From positions 1 to 47,540 of the forward strand of contig JAEYUG010000113.1 of the NCBI GenBank assembly GCA_023432805.1: a stretch of 47,540 bases of DNA, written 5' to 3'. The translations under genes and the position numbers were made by a program. Every line of letters begins with the position of its first letter. Position 1 is the first letter of the stretch. The DNA comes from Bacteroidota bacterium (lineage in GTDB: Bacteria; Bacteroidota; Ignavibacteria; SZUA-365). A model generated the notes under the pieces. That model had not been told where the DNA came from. It did not search any database and saw only the letters and a program-made list of their open reading frames with translations. Positions 36,057 to 47,200 of this stretch are shown piece by piece.

Positions 36057-39000
36057 ATGACCTTGTTCCCACCATTCCACTCTGCACAGGACGGACGACA
36101 GCCGCGGCTGCTCGTCTTCGGCATCCTGATCGCGATCGTTGCGGTGATCGCTCCCGTGTTCGCGCAGCAGCGCACGTCTGACGCTCCGATCCGTACCGGA
36201 GAGCAGGCCGCGACGCTCCGTCCCATTCCTCCCGTGGTATCCGCATCGCGCATCGACGCAAAGGCCGCATCCACACGGAAGTCACCCTCCGCGAAGAAGG
36301 CGGGAGGCACGAACACCGTGCAGGGCACGGGCGGGGGAGGAGACCGGATTCAGTACGTGCATGACCTCTCGATCGTGAAGAACGGCGACTACAGTCTTGC
36401 GGCTGTCATTGAAGATGAAATGGACTGCTTCATTGGGGGAACCATGGTGCAGCGGCTTCAGGCGACCGGCGCAGGCAACAACTACGACAAGACATGGACC
36501 AACTCTCTCAACTGGCAAGCCAAGTCCCTGATTACGGTCACGTTTTTTACCGGTCCGAGCGAGTCGATGACGTTCACGCGTTCATACTCGTACAGCGACG
36601 GGGCGTCGTGCAGTGGCTCTGATTCCGATACGGATCCTGGTGCGACCGATGCAATGAAGACGCCGACGGGCCTGTCGGCGACGAACGGAACAAGCGACAA
36701 GTACGTCACTCTGACATGGACGAAGGCGACGCAGCATCCCGACAACCTGCATCGCTACTACATCTACCAGGTCGTGGGTGGCATCGAACAGTACCTCGGA
36801 GAAGTGCTGGGTACGAACGGCTCGGGCGGCACGTACACCTACACGCATGCAACGACACCCGGTACCACGAATTCCTACCGCGTGAAGACTCGTTCGGACA
36901 TCAATGGAAAGGTTTCGACGCCGGCGAGCATCACCGGTTCCACGCGTGCATTCGATGTGCCGACGAACGTGCTGGCCAGTGATGACACCTACGCCGGGTA
37001 CGTACACGTGACCTGGAGCGGCACCTCCGCGTACGCCAACCGCTACCGGATCTATCGTGACGGTCTGCTGATCGCGACGCTGGCCGACACCGCACGGGCG
37101 TACGACGACACCGACATCGAGGACAATCAGACCTACGCGTACACCGTACGCGCATACAGCACCGTCGGTCCCGATTCCTCCGCGGCGAGCGTCGCCGACA
37201 ACGGTCGCGCCTTCCCCGTGCTGCCGATGGCCAGCGACGGTGGTTTCTACAACCGTGTGAAAATCTCCTGGTCGAACCTGTCGTCTGTCGCCGACGAGAT
37301 CAAGCTCTTCCGCGACGGCGAGGAACTCGGCGTGATCAGCTCGAGCGCGAACGCGTTCTATGATTACGATGCCGTTCCCGGACGTATCTCGCGCTACGGC
37401 GTCGCACCCGTGGTCGGCGGTGTGACCTATCTGCCTGCGCAGGAATATGGATACATCCGTCCCAAGGGCAAGATCGAGGGCCATGTACAGACACGCACGC
37501 TGGCCGGGATCGACAGCGTCGATGTCAGCGCCTTTCCGACACCCGACACGATTCGGCATGCACTCGCCTTCGACGCAGACGACGACAACATGTCGGTGCT
37601 GCGCCGCGGTGGTCATGGTTCCACCGATTCGATGACCGTCGAGTTCTGGATGAACAAGGACGTCACCGGCACAACAGATGACTACATCATCGACAAGTAC
37701 GACAGTGGGTCGGGCTTCCGCCTCTGGGTCAACGGTGCGACGCTGCACTTCCAGGCGAACGCGGGCACGACGAGTCATGCCGTTCTCAACAGCGGCTGGC
37801 ACCACGTGGCCGTCGTTGTGACGCCGGTCCTCTATCGCGTGCTGGTGGATGGCGTCCAGGTCGCCTCCCAGGCGGGATCCTGGGCATGGACCGACATCGC
37901 CGGGCAGCTTGTGGTCGGCAATCAGAGGGGAAGCTTCGTCAACGGCTTCGGTGGTGCGCTCGACGACATTCGTATCTGGCGCACCGCGCGCACGGATGTC
38001 GAGATCCGCTCGGCGATGCATCAGCAGCTCAACGGCAGCGAACAGGGACTTGTCGCCTACTGGCCGTTGCAGCACAGTGCGGCGCGTAACGACATCGCCG
38101 GAGACTATGCACTGGGCCAGGGCTTCCATGCTCGCATCAGCGGCGCCGTGCGTGCGACCAGCATGCCTGACATTCGTCCGAGGGCGTTGACCGATGCCTC
38201 GGGATTCTATTCGATCCGTGACCTGTATTTCGGAGAGACGGGCGACTTCGCCGTCAAGCCGTTCAAGGCGCGCCACGGCTTCAAGCCCGACTCGCTGAAT
38301 CGATCCGTCGACATCAACACTCCCGTGGTCACTTCGGTGAACTTCACCGATACGACAGCCTTCGGCATCGAAGGCCACGTGAAATTCGCTCCGATCGCAG
38401 GCAGCATGGATTCCTGCGCCGTCGAGGGTGTGGAGATATGGTTGGACGGTCGCGCCACGGGCATCGTCACCGATGCAGACGGCTCCTTCGCGATCTCGGT
38501 TCCCGATGCAGGGGTCTACACCGTGTCGGTCAAGTACTACGATCACACGTTCTCACCCTCGAGCATGAAGCTGGCTGTGACCGACAACGTGAGTGGCCTT
38601 CGTTTCACGGATATGAAGACGAGACAGCTCACCGTGAACCTCCGCGGAGGGTCTGAACACTGCAATATTCCCATCGGTGGCGGTACGATTACCGTGCAGG
38701 CACTGGGCACGGGCACGTCTCAGAGTCCGGCGGCCTGTCTTGCAATCAATAATGCCCTGATCGCCGCGAACGGAGATTACACGCTCGTCCTGCCCGCACA
38801 GCGGTACAAGGTCATCGTCGATCCGGACTACATCGACGCCGGCGTATCGAGCGCGCCGATGGAACAACTCGTCGACTTTGTCAGGGAGAGGAATGTCGTG
38901 TCAGTGAACACGTCGGTCACACCGCCCGACACCCTGTTTGTCGCCTCCGATGTAGCGCGGAAGTTCCAGTTCCGTGCGCGACCGGTGATGACCGTCGACG

Positions 39001-42000
39001 GATTCCCCGATCCCCTCGGGTGCAATCCCCCGCAACTCGTCCTCGGACAGTTCGAGAAATATCTGATGCGTGTCGAGCTCAACGAGTCCTACAACTATCG
39101 TGATCCGTCCAACCCCGATGTCTGTCCCGTTGATTCGGGTGTGGTGCTGGTGAACTTCACGTACAGCGCCGGCAATCAGATCACCGACACGCTGCGCATC
39201 ATCAATGGCGTGGGCTATCATCTCACCGTGGCAAACGCGTTTTCCAGTGCGGATGTACGTGCGGTCGTGCTCAATGCCGAGGGCACCGTCTTCGCAGGCG
39301 CGAATGGCGGCGACGCCATTTACAGCTCCTCCGACAAGGGCAGGAACTGGACAGGCGTCGGGTTGGAACTGGCGAACAAGGCTGTCCGTGCGATGGCCGT
39401 GCGTTCCGACGGTGCGCTCTTCGCCGGCACCGCCGGTGGCGGCGTCTATCGTTCCACCAACAAGGGTGCGAACTGGGATCCCTACAACTTCGGGTTCGAC
39501 GATGCGAACATCCGTTCGATCGCAACCGACGATTCCATCCTGTTCGCCGGCACATCCACGGGTGTCTACGCATTCCGCAAGACCGGCGATGTGTGGAGGA
39601 AATCGGTAACCGGTATGACCAACGCGGATGTCAACGCCGTACTGTTCGCAGGCGGACGCCTGTATGCCGCGACCGCGGGAGGCGTGTTCAGCTCGGACGA
39701 CAGCGGGGGAACATGGGCACACCTGTCGAATGTACTCGGGGGCACGGCCACGCACGCACTCGTGCGCAACGCGGCAGGTGATCTCTATGCGGGCACGGAC
39801 AATGGCGTCTATCGGCTTCCCACGGGCAGTTCCACCTGGGTGCTCGTCGCTACGGGACTCCCATCCGCGCGTGTGACTGCTCTGGCGGTGCACGTGAATG
39901 GCGATCTCTATGCCGGGACCGCCGGGTCGGGCATCTATCGTTCCGCGAATGCTGGTGCAAGCTGGATCGGCGTGAATACCGGTCTGCCGAATCTTCAGGT
40001 CAGTGCAATCGCGACGGATGCATCGGGCCGCCTGTACGCGGGCACGCGAGGCAGTGGTGTCTACATGTCGACCAACAACGGCCTGCGCTGGCTCGATGCC
40101 AGCATCAAGGGCTACACGCTCGAACCCGGTGTTCCAAACATCACCGGCGGCGGGGCGCATCCCTATCAGAAGCGGTACGAGTTCACCGCGTTCACCACGA
40201 CGCACACCGTGCAGGAATCTTTCTGGGCCGTGGTTGTCGGAAACCGTCAGCGTTCACCGCTCTTCGTCACAAAGACCCCCGAGCTCCCGCTGCTGATCCT
40301 CCGCGATCCGCCGGGTGACGGGAGTTCGAGCTTCTGGGAAAAGGGAAAGAAGATCGCACAGTCGTATTCGATGAAGACCGAGTATGAAGGTGCAGGCGGC
40401 CTGTATGCGGACGTGCATATCGGCATCGGTGCCGACGTCCCCTACATCGGCAAGACAGGTGCTTCCGTGCACGTCGTCGGCAAGGCGGGTGTCGGTGGCG
40501 GCAGGGCAACAGACAACACGGTCACCGTTGAGTGGGAAGCCAAGGAACGCATCTCCACTGCCGACGACGTGCTCGGTGTGAGCACCGGCGGCGACGTCTT
40601 CATGGGAGCTGCAATGAACGTCGTCTTCTCGAAGACGGACGTCATCGACTACGACACCACCAATTGTGCGGTGCTTCCCTCTGAATCCATCACCTGGGGT
40701 ACACAGGGTTTCGCGACGACCTATGTCTACACCGAGACGCACATCCGCAACGTGCTCATTCCCTTGATTACGAACCTGCGTGACGTGGCGCTGACCGACA
40801 GTGCCCGCATCAGTCTGCAGAACGATCTCGACGTCTGGAACCAGACACTCGCGCTCAACGACAGCCTCAAGCGCGTGGCGACATTCAAGCGCAACATTTC
40901 CTTCAGTGCCGGTGCACCGTATACGGCCGAGGAGACGATGACCACGGATTCCGTCTCGACGATCAACTGCAAGATATGGGTCGAGGCCGAAGCCGCACTG
41001 GCGCTCCGCATCTATGCTGGAGCGGCAAACGAGAAGGAGTTCGGCATCTGGGGGAACTTCCAGTGGCTCACCGGACGCGACACCGTGACAACGAACTCGG
41101 AAAGTGTATCAACGGGCTACACGCTCAATGACGACGATGTCGGTGATTATTACAGCGTCAACATCAAGGAGGATCCGGTCTACAAGACACCGGTATTCGA
41201 CCTGGTGGCAGGTGCGTCGAGCTGTCCCTACGAACCGGGGTCCACGCCCCGCGAGGATCCGACCATCTCGATCGATCCGACCATCGCCTTCGACATTCCG
41301 CCCGACGAGGCGGCGACATTCACCCTGACGATCGGTAATCAGAGTCAGACCGACGAGGCCCGCTATTACAACCTCTACGTGACGCAGACCTCGAATACCG
41401 AGGGTGCGATCATCCGTGTCGGCGGTGTCGTGCTCGAGGACTATCTCCAGTACTATGTCGAGCCGGGCCAATCGGTGAAGGCGACCGTGACCGTCGAACG
41501 CGGACCCATCGCCTACGACTACAACAATCTTGAGTTCTGGATCACGTCGTTCTGTGACGATTGGCAGATCTCCGGCACACAGCGCTTCAGTGTGCACTTC
41601 CTCAACCAGTGCAGCAAGTCGACGATTGTCGAACCGGCCAACAACTGGCTGGTCAACCAGTCGAACAACGACAAGCTGAAGATCGTCCTGACCGACCTCG
41701 AAAAGGACAAGATCGGCGACGGCATCCGCCTCGAGTACCGGAAGATCGGGACGTCGAAGAATTGGATCGAGGCCAAATTCATTCCGAAGAACGAGGTGGT
41801 GGATCAGAAGTTCGCGCTCTTCGAGACCGAGTGGGACATCCCTTCGAACGTGACGGACGGAACCTACGAACTGCGCGTGCGCGTCAACTGCACCACGCAG
41901 CTCGGCGGTGGCACCACGTATTCGAACGTCGTGACCGGCACGATCAACCGCACGGCCCTTGCGCTCTTTGGCACGCCCGAGCCGCGCGACGGCATCCTCA

Positions 42001-44123
42001 ACTTCGGTGATCAGATCGCGGTGGTGTTCAGCAACGATCTGGATTGTGCCGAGATTTCCGTTGCGAAGAACATCGAGTTGATGTTCCTCGACGACAGCAC
42101 GATCGTGCCCGTCGACAGCATCCGCTTCGACTGCAAGGGCAACACCCTTGTGATCATGCCGGAGATTTCGCTGCGTCGCATGCAGAACCGGATGATCCAG
42201 GCCACCGTGTACGGACTTATCGACATCAATGGAAATCCCCTCATCGCTCCCGTTGTCTGGTCGTTCCGCGTCAATCAGAACAGTTTGATCTGGGAGACGG
42301 CGAACGCGACCGCGACGACCTTCGAGGGTGCCGGCACGAGTGTGACCGGAACCCTGCGCAATGTCGGTGGCAAGATGGAAACTTTCGTCCTGGGTCCGAC
42401 CCGCGAGTGGCTCGTTCCCATCACAACGACGGGCACGCTGCCTCCGGCCGGCACGCAGGACGTGCGATTCGTGATCAGCGACAAGCTGAATCCCGGCACC
42501 TATCACGACACCGTCTACGCCCATACCGGCGACGGCGACGAGCCCTTCTACATCGAGGTGCGCGTTCTGCATCGCCCGCCGCAGTGGACGATCGATCCCT
42601 CGCGCTACCAGCACAACATGGAGATCACCGCGCAGTTCCTCATCGACACGGTGTTCTCGACCGATGCCAACGACATGGTCGCCGCGTTTGTCGGCAACGA
42701 ATGCCGCGGCATCGCCACCATGCAGTATGTGCCGTCGCTCGACGCATATCGCGCGTTCCTCTCCGTCTACGGCGACGGACGCTCGACCGAGACCGTACGC
42801 TTCCGCGTATGGGATGCGTCGAAGGGACGGGTGCATCACATGATCGAAACCTTCGTGTTCGATCAGACGGCATCGCATGGCACGCTGCTTTCCCCCGTCA
42901 TTCTGCATCCGTCCGCCACCGAGCAGAGCATCATGCTCGACAAGGGGTGGAACTGGATTTCGCTCAACACGCGGGGGACGAACATGACGCCGAACGCCGT
43001 GATGGCCAACACGCCCGCCAGTGTCGGCGACGTGCTGAAGGGCCAGACCGACTATTCTCAGTACGCGGGTGGGTCGGGCTGGGTCGGCAGTGTCGACTCG
43101 ATGCGGATCGGCCGTGCCTACAAGCTCTACATGGCGAGCGAGAGCTCGTTGCGCCTTGTCGGCACGCAGGTGCCGGCAACCACGCCGCTGCCCGTATCGA
43201 ACGGCTGGAACTGGATCGGCTACCTGCCGGTGCGGATGACGGGGGTGAATCAGGCGCTCGCCACGCTGTCGGCGGCAACGGGCGACCGCATCAAGGGTCG
43301 CAACGGTTTCGCGCAGTTCAACGGCATCGGCGGCTGGCAGGGCAGTCTCGGCACACTCACCCCGAATCAGGGGTATCTGCTGAAACTCGGGACGGCGGGG
43401 ACGCTCACCTATCCCGACGTGGACGGATTCTGGCCGGGTCGTCGCGGCGGCAACCAGCTTGCATCGTTCGATGCGGGTGCGGGTGCTGCGGTCGCGGCTC
43501 CCGAGTGGACCGTGGATCCCACGCGCTTCGAGCACACGATGAACGTGACAAGTTCCATCGTGATCGATGCTACCGTGTCGAACCACGCACAGGATCTGCT
43601 CGCGGTGTTTGTCGGCGACGAGTGTCGTGGTGTTGCGCGGCCGGTCGAGGTCGACGGGCGCATCCTGCACTTTCTGACCGCGTACGCGAACACGGAAAAC
43701 GAGGCGCTGTCGTTCCGCATCTATTCGGCGGAGCATGACTCGGTGTTGACTGCAACCCAGAGTCTGTCGTTCACGGCCGACGCCGTCTATGGCGATCCGC
43801 TCACGCCCTATGACGTGCGTGTGCAGACAACCGTGACCACTGTCGAATCCGCGGTACCGACGAGTCTCGTGCTCGAGCAGAACTACCCGAATCCCTTCAA
43901 TCCCTCGACGACCATCTCCTTCCAGCTGCCTGTGGCGGGGCATGTGTCGCTGAAGGTGTTCGACGTGCTGGGCAACCAGGTCGCCGTGCTGCTCGACGGC
44001 AAGCTGGGTGCGGGTCGTCACTCGCTGCCCTTCGATGCGAGCGGGTTGCAGAGCGGCCACTACAGCTACCAGCTGACGGTGGGTGCGGTGACCGAGACGC
44101 GGAAGATGCTGCTGGTCAAATAG
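36057..44123 (+). CDS. Giant multidomain T9SS-exported surface protein
   Basis: 2688 residues. Signal peptide ~1-37 (membrane run LVFGILIAIVAVIAPVFA-QQ). FN3-like modules at ~200-470. LamG/concanavalin-like domain at ~496-675 (MTVEFWMNK, GWHHVAVVVTPVLYRVLVDG, LDDIRIWRTART). Carboxypeptidase-regulatory-like beta module at ~768-860. BNR-type propeller at ~1061-1358 (SSDKGRNW, STNKGANW, SANAGASW, STNNGLRW). An unclassified region at ~1360-1720 has LRDPPGDGSSSFWEKG at ~1413 and a long Gly/Val/Ala alternating stretch at ~1440-1500. SbsA-type Ig at ~1971-2074. Two copies of a WTxDPxxFxHxM ... FVGxECRG module (~2173 and ~2482) flank two WNWI repeats. T9SS domain from ~2603 (NYPNPFNPSTTISFQLP). Probably an adhesin or surface scaffold; function unknown. 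Confidence 0.9.
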   Translation: MTLFPPFHSAQDGRQPRLLVFGILIAIVAVIAPVFAQQRTSDAPIRTGEQAATLRPIPPVVSASRIDAKAASTRKSPSAKKAGGTNTVQGTGGGGDRIQYVHDLSIVKNGDYSLAAVIEDEMDCFIGGTMVQRLQATGAGNNYDKTWTNSLNWQAKSLITVTFFTGPSESMTFTRSYSYSDGASCSGSDSDTDPGATDAMKTPTGLSATNGTSDKYVTLTWTKATQHPDNLHRYYIYQVVGGIEQYLGEVLGTNGSGGTYTYTHATTPGTTNSYRVKTRSDINGKVSTPASITGSTRAFDVPTNVLASDDTYAGYVHVTWSGTSAYANRYRIYRDGLLIATLADTARAYDDTDIEDNQTYAYTVRAYSTVGPDSSAASVADNGRAFPVLPMASDGGFYNRVKISWSNLSSVADEIKLFRDGEELGVISSSANAFYDYDAVPGRISRYGVAPVVGGVTYLPAQEYGYIRPKGKIEGHVQTRTLAGIDSVDVSAFPTPDTIRHALAFDADDDNMSVLRRGGHGSTDSMTVEFWMNKDVTGTTDDYIIDKYDSGSGFRLWVNGATLHFQANAGTTSHAVLNSGWHHVAVVVTPVLYRVLVDGVQVASQAGSWAWTDIAGQLVVGNQRGSFVNGFGGALDDIRIWRTARTDVEIRSAMHQQLNGSEQGLVAYWPLQHSAARNDIAGDYALGQGFHARISGAVRATSMPDIRPRALTDASGFYSIRDLYFGETGDFAVKPFKARHGFKPDSLNRSVDINTPVVTSVNFTDTTAFGIEGHVKFAPIAGSMDSCAVEGVEIWLDGRATGIVTDADGSFAISVPDAGVYTVSVKYYDHTFSPSSMKLAVTDNVSGLRFTDMKTRQLTVNLRGGSEHCNIPIGGGTITVQALGTGTSQSPAACLAINNALIAANGDYTLVLPAQRYKVIVDPDYIDAGVSSAPMEQLVDFVRERNVVSVNTSVTPPDTLFVASDVARKFQFRARPVMTVDGFPDPLGCNPPQLVLGQFEKYLMRVELNESYNYRDPSNPDVCPVDSGVVLVNFTYSAGNQITDTLRIINGVGYHLTVANAFSSADVRAVVLNAEGTVFAGANGGDAIYSSSDKGRNWTGVGLELANKAVRAMAVRSDGALFAGTAGGGVYRSTNKGANWDPYNFGFDDANIRSIATDDSILFAGTSTGVYAFRKTGDVWRKSVTGMTNADVNAVLFAGGRLYAATAGGVFSSDDSGGTWAHLSNVLGGTATHALVRNAAGDLYAGTDNGVYRLPTGSSTWVLVATGLPSARVTALAVHVNGDLYAGTAGSGIYRSANAGASWIGVNTGLPNLQVSAIATDASGRLYAGTRGSGVYMSTNNGLRWLDASIKGYTLEPGVPNITGGGAHPYQKRYEFTAFTTTHTVQESFWAVVVGNRQRSPLFVTKTPELPLLILRDPPGDGSSSFWEKGKKIAQSYSMKTEYEGAGGLYADVHIGIGADVPYIGKTGASVHVVGKAGVGGGRATDNTVTVEWEAKERISTADDVLGVSTGGDVFMGAAMNVVFSKTDVIDYDTTNCAVLPSESITWGTQGFATTYVYTETHIRNVLIPLITNLRDVALTDSARISLQNDLDVWNQTLALNDSLKRVATFKRNISFSAGAPYTAEETMTTDSVSTINCKIWVEAEAALALRIYAGAANEKEFGIWGNFQWLTGRDTVTTNSESVSTGYTLNDDDVGDYYSVNIKEDPVYKTPVFDLVAGASSCPYEPGSTPREDPTISIDPTIAFDIPPDEAATFTLTIGNQSQTDEARYYNLYVTQTSNTEGAIIRVGGVVLEDYLQYYVEPGQSVKATVTVERGPIAYDYNNLEFWITSFCDDWQISGTQRFSVHFLNQCSKSTIVEPANNWLVNQSNNDKLKIVLTDLEKDKIGDGIRLEYRKIGTSKNWIEAKFIPKNEVVDQKFALFETEWDIPSNVTDGTYELRVRVNCTTQLGGGTTYSNVVTGTINRTALALFGTPEPRDGILNFGDQIAVVFSNDLDCAEISVAKNIELMFLDDSTIVPVDSIRFDCKGNTLVIMPEISLRRMQNRMIQATVYGLIDINGNPLIAPVVWSFRVNQNSLIWETANATATTFEGAGTSVTGTLRNVGGKMETFVLGPTREWLVPITTTGTLPPAGTQDVRFVISDKLNPGTYHDTVYAHTGDGDEPFYIEVRVLHRPPQWTIDPSRYQHNMEITAQFLIDTVFSTDANDMVAAFVGNECRGIATMQYVPSLDAYRAFLSVYGDGRSTETVRFRVWDASKGRVHHMIETFVFDQTASHGTLLSPVILHPSATEQSIMLDKGWNWISLNTRGTNMTPNAVMANTPASVGDVLKGQTDYSQYAGGSGWVGSVDSMRIGRAYKLYMASESSLRLVGTQVPATTPLPVSNGWNWIGYLPVRMTGVNQALATLSAATGDRIKGRNGFAQFNGIGGWQGSLGTLTPNQGYLLKLGTAGTLTYPDVDGFWPGRRGGNQLASFDAGAGAAVAAPEWTVDPTRFEHTMNVTSSIVIDATVSNHAQDLLAVFVGDECRGVARPVEVDGRILHFLTAYANTENEALSFRIYSAEHDSVLTATQSLSFTADAVYGDPLTPYDVRVQTTVTTVESAVPTSLVLEQNYPNPFNPSTTISFQLPVAGHVSLKVFDVLGNQVAVLLDGKLGAGRHSLPFDASGLQSGHYSYQLTVGAVTETRKMLLVK

Positions 44124-44145
44124 CAGATCGCTCCCTATGTTCTGA

Positions 44146-44177
44146 ACGGACGCCGGACACCCGGCGTCCGTTTTTTT
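44146..44177 (+). terminator. Rho-independent terminator after the giant protein gene
   Basis: ACGGACGCCGG-ACAC-CCGGCGTCCGT with a run of seven T gives an 11-pair stem. It starts 22 bases past the stop and separates the giant gene from the PLD gene. Confidence 0.95.
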
Positions 44178-44219
44178 ATGATATATTTCAAGATTCTCCG
44201 AATCGAATCGAAGGTTGTC

Positions 44220-47200
44220 ATGATCCAGTCGCAGATCCCGTCCATTGTCCCCGTTTCGAAGACGGCTTCCCCGCATGGGGCGCGTCGAGCCACCGCTGCG
44301 CAGACGCGGTGCGGTGCGGCAGCATCCCTCCTCGTCCTCTTCCTTCTGTGTACGGTCACGCCGATCCTGCATGCGCAGTCGGGATCGGTGCTGATCAGCG
44401 AGTTCGCCACGCGCGGGGGTGCGGTGGGGAATGCGGCGGGGGAATTCGTCGAGCTCTACAATCCCTCGCCGGTGAACATCGACATCTCAGGCTGGAAGCT
44501 GCAGTATCGCTCGGCGGCGGGATCGTCGTACTCGCCGATCGCCACATTGCCGGTGGGCAGCGTGATCAAGGCGCGGTCGTACTTCCTGCTCGTGGGACCG
44601 ACCTGGGGCGGCACGCCGGCGGGCAACGCGTCGTGGACAGGGTCGGGCATCGCCGACAACGGAGGCCTCCGACTGGTCAATGCGGCGGATGTGGAGATCG
44701 ACCGGGTGGGATACGGCACCGGCAATGACCCCAAGGTGGCGGCGGCGCCGAATCATGGCGACGCGGCCAACGACAACAGTGTCGAGCGCAAGGCCTCGGC
44801 CGCGTCGACCGCGGCGACGATGGCCGCGGGAGGTGCCGAGCAGCACGCGGGCAACGGGTACAACAGCAACAACAATGCTGCGGATTTCATCGTCCGCACC
44901 ACGGGTCGCGATCCCCAGAACGCTGCGAGCGCCCCCGAGCCGCGCAGCGATGACGGTTCGGGCACGGCCCGCACGATACGCACGGCGATGCGCGCAGGCG
45001 AGATCGGCGATGTGCCGATCATCTATCGTCGCGACCCCGCCTATGCGGTCACGAGTCTGAAGATTGTCGTTCCGGCGGGCTTCACGTGGTCGCGCGATGC
45101 AGCGGATGTGGATGTTTCCGCACAGAGCAACACGTCGGTGATCGAAGATTCGGTGTTCGTCGAGAACATCGCCTTTGCGAACGATTCCCTCACCATCACC
45201 CTTGCGAATCTGACCGCACCCTCCACCACCAGTTCCTACCCCTTCATGGTGTACAGCCGCGGCAGTGCGGGATCGTACTTCCCGCTGCAGACGCAACCGA
45301 GCGTGCTTGTTTCGGGCGCGCCGATTCCGATCGCCGAAGCGCGCGCCAACGACGCGTCCGGTGTGCCGGTGCTGCTGAACCAGTTCGTGACCGTCGACGG
45401 CATCGTCACGGTCGGCAATCAGTTTGGCGCGCCTGCCTACATGGAGGATGCCACCGGAGGCGTCGCGGTCTACGCGTTCGACTTCTCCGATCAGGTGCAG
45501 ATCGGTGAGGAAGTCACCGTGACCGGAAAGGTGACGCATTTCAACGGACTGACTGAACTGGTCGAGGTCATGATCGAGGCGAAGCTGCCGCCGAGCGGCG
45601 AAGTCGCGCCACGGGTGGTCACGATCGCACAGCTGCTGGCCGATGGCGCCGGGGGACGCGAGCAATTCGAGAGCGGACTCGTGCGCATCAACGGCGTGAC
45701 GGTCAATACGCAGACGTGGACGGTGAACGGCTCGGGCACGAACTACAAGATCACGGATGCGACCGGTGAGATGGATGTACGCATCGACAACAATGTCGAC
45801 CTTGCAGGCACGCCGGCCCCCGGAGGAAGCTTCGACATCGTCGGCATCGTCAGCCAGTTCAAGAATGCGAGTCCGTACATCGGCGGCTACCAGCTCATGC
45901 CGCGCATGAAGCGCGACATCATCGCGACGGGTCCCGGCATCACCACCACCCCGATCGAGACCGACATCACCCCGACATCGGTGACCCTCGCATGGCAGAC
46001 CGGGAAGTCTGCTGCATCCCACGTGCGCTATGGCGTGACCGATGCCTACGAGGCCGGCATCGCAGCGGGCGGTGGCGCGGGCACCGAACACGAGGTCACA
46101 ATCACGGGACTCTCGCCGGCAACCATCTACCGTGTGCAACCCTTTTCGATCGCGGCAGGTGACACCAGCTTCGCACAGCCCTTCTTCGTCTCCTCCGCAT
46201 CGGCGACCTCGACCGGCGCGCTGAACGTGTACTTCAACCGCAGCGTCGAATCGTCGTTGCTGCCGTCATTCCCCGCCCAGGGCAACCAGAACCTGAAGAA
46301 CCGCCTCCTCGACCGCATCGATCGGGCCGATTTCAGCATCGACCTCGCGCTCTACAGCCTGAGCGGATCCGTCGGCGACGAGATCGCCTCCTCGCTCATC
46401 GCCGCACACAATCGAGGCGTGAAGATCCGCATGATCTTCGAGGCCGACAACGCGAACACTGCCGCGATCCGGGCCCTTCGCAACGCAGGCGTGCCGCAGA
46501 TCGTCGATTCCTTCGATCCCCTCAACGCGGGGGCGGGACTCATGCACAACAAGTTCGTCGTCATCGACGGCCGCGACCGCTCGAGCGACACCGACGACTG
46601 GATCATCACCGGGTCGTGGAATCCCACCGACCCCGGCACCGACAACGACGCCCAGAATGTCGTCGAGATTCAGGATCAGTCCCTCGCCGTGACGTACACG
46701 AAGGAATTCGAGGAAATGTGGGGATCCGCCACGGCCACACCGAACAGCACGGCAAGCCGCTTCGGCGTGCGGAAGCGTGCCGACACGCCACGTCGCTTCG
46801 TGGTGGGCGGCATCTGGATGGATGTGCACTTCAGTCCGAGCGACCGCACGAACGATTATCTGCTGCGGACGATCCGCGGCGCCGCACGCTCGATCTACTT
46901 TGCGCTGCTCACCTTCACCCGCGACGACCTCGGGCAGGAAATGCTCGCGGCACACCGCGCCGGCAAGACCGTGCGCGGTGTGATGGACAACAGCAGCGAC
47001 CAGGGCTCCGAGTTCGCGTTCTTCCAGACCAACGGCATGGATGTGCTGCTGAAAAAAGGACTCTCTGGTCTGCTGCACCACAAGTACATGGTGGTCGATC
47101 CGGAGACAGCGTCCGGTCGTGTCGTGACGGGTTCGCACAACTGGTCCAACGCCGCCGAATTCGCGAACAACGAGAACACCATCGGCATCGCGAGCGCCGC

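Noticed and set aside
36582..38546. 654-codon open frame on the minus strand
   Set aside because: Antisense shadow of the giant gene; no recognisable motif and shadow-type composition.
41109..44372. Very long open frame (1087 codons) on the minus strand opposite the giant gene
   Set aside because: Its translation is rich in Arg, His, Val and Asp with no domain or signal, as expected from the antisense of GC-rich coding DNA. The plus-strand gene has clear FN3, Ig and T9SS domains.
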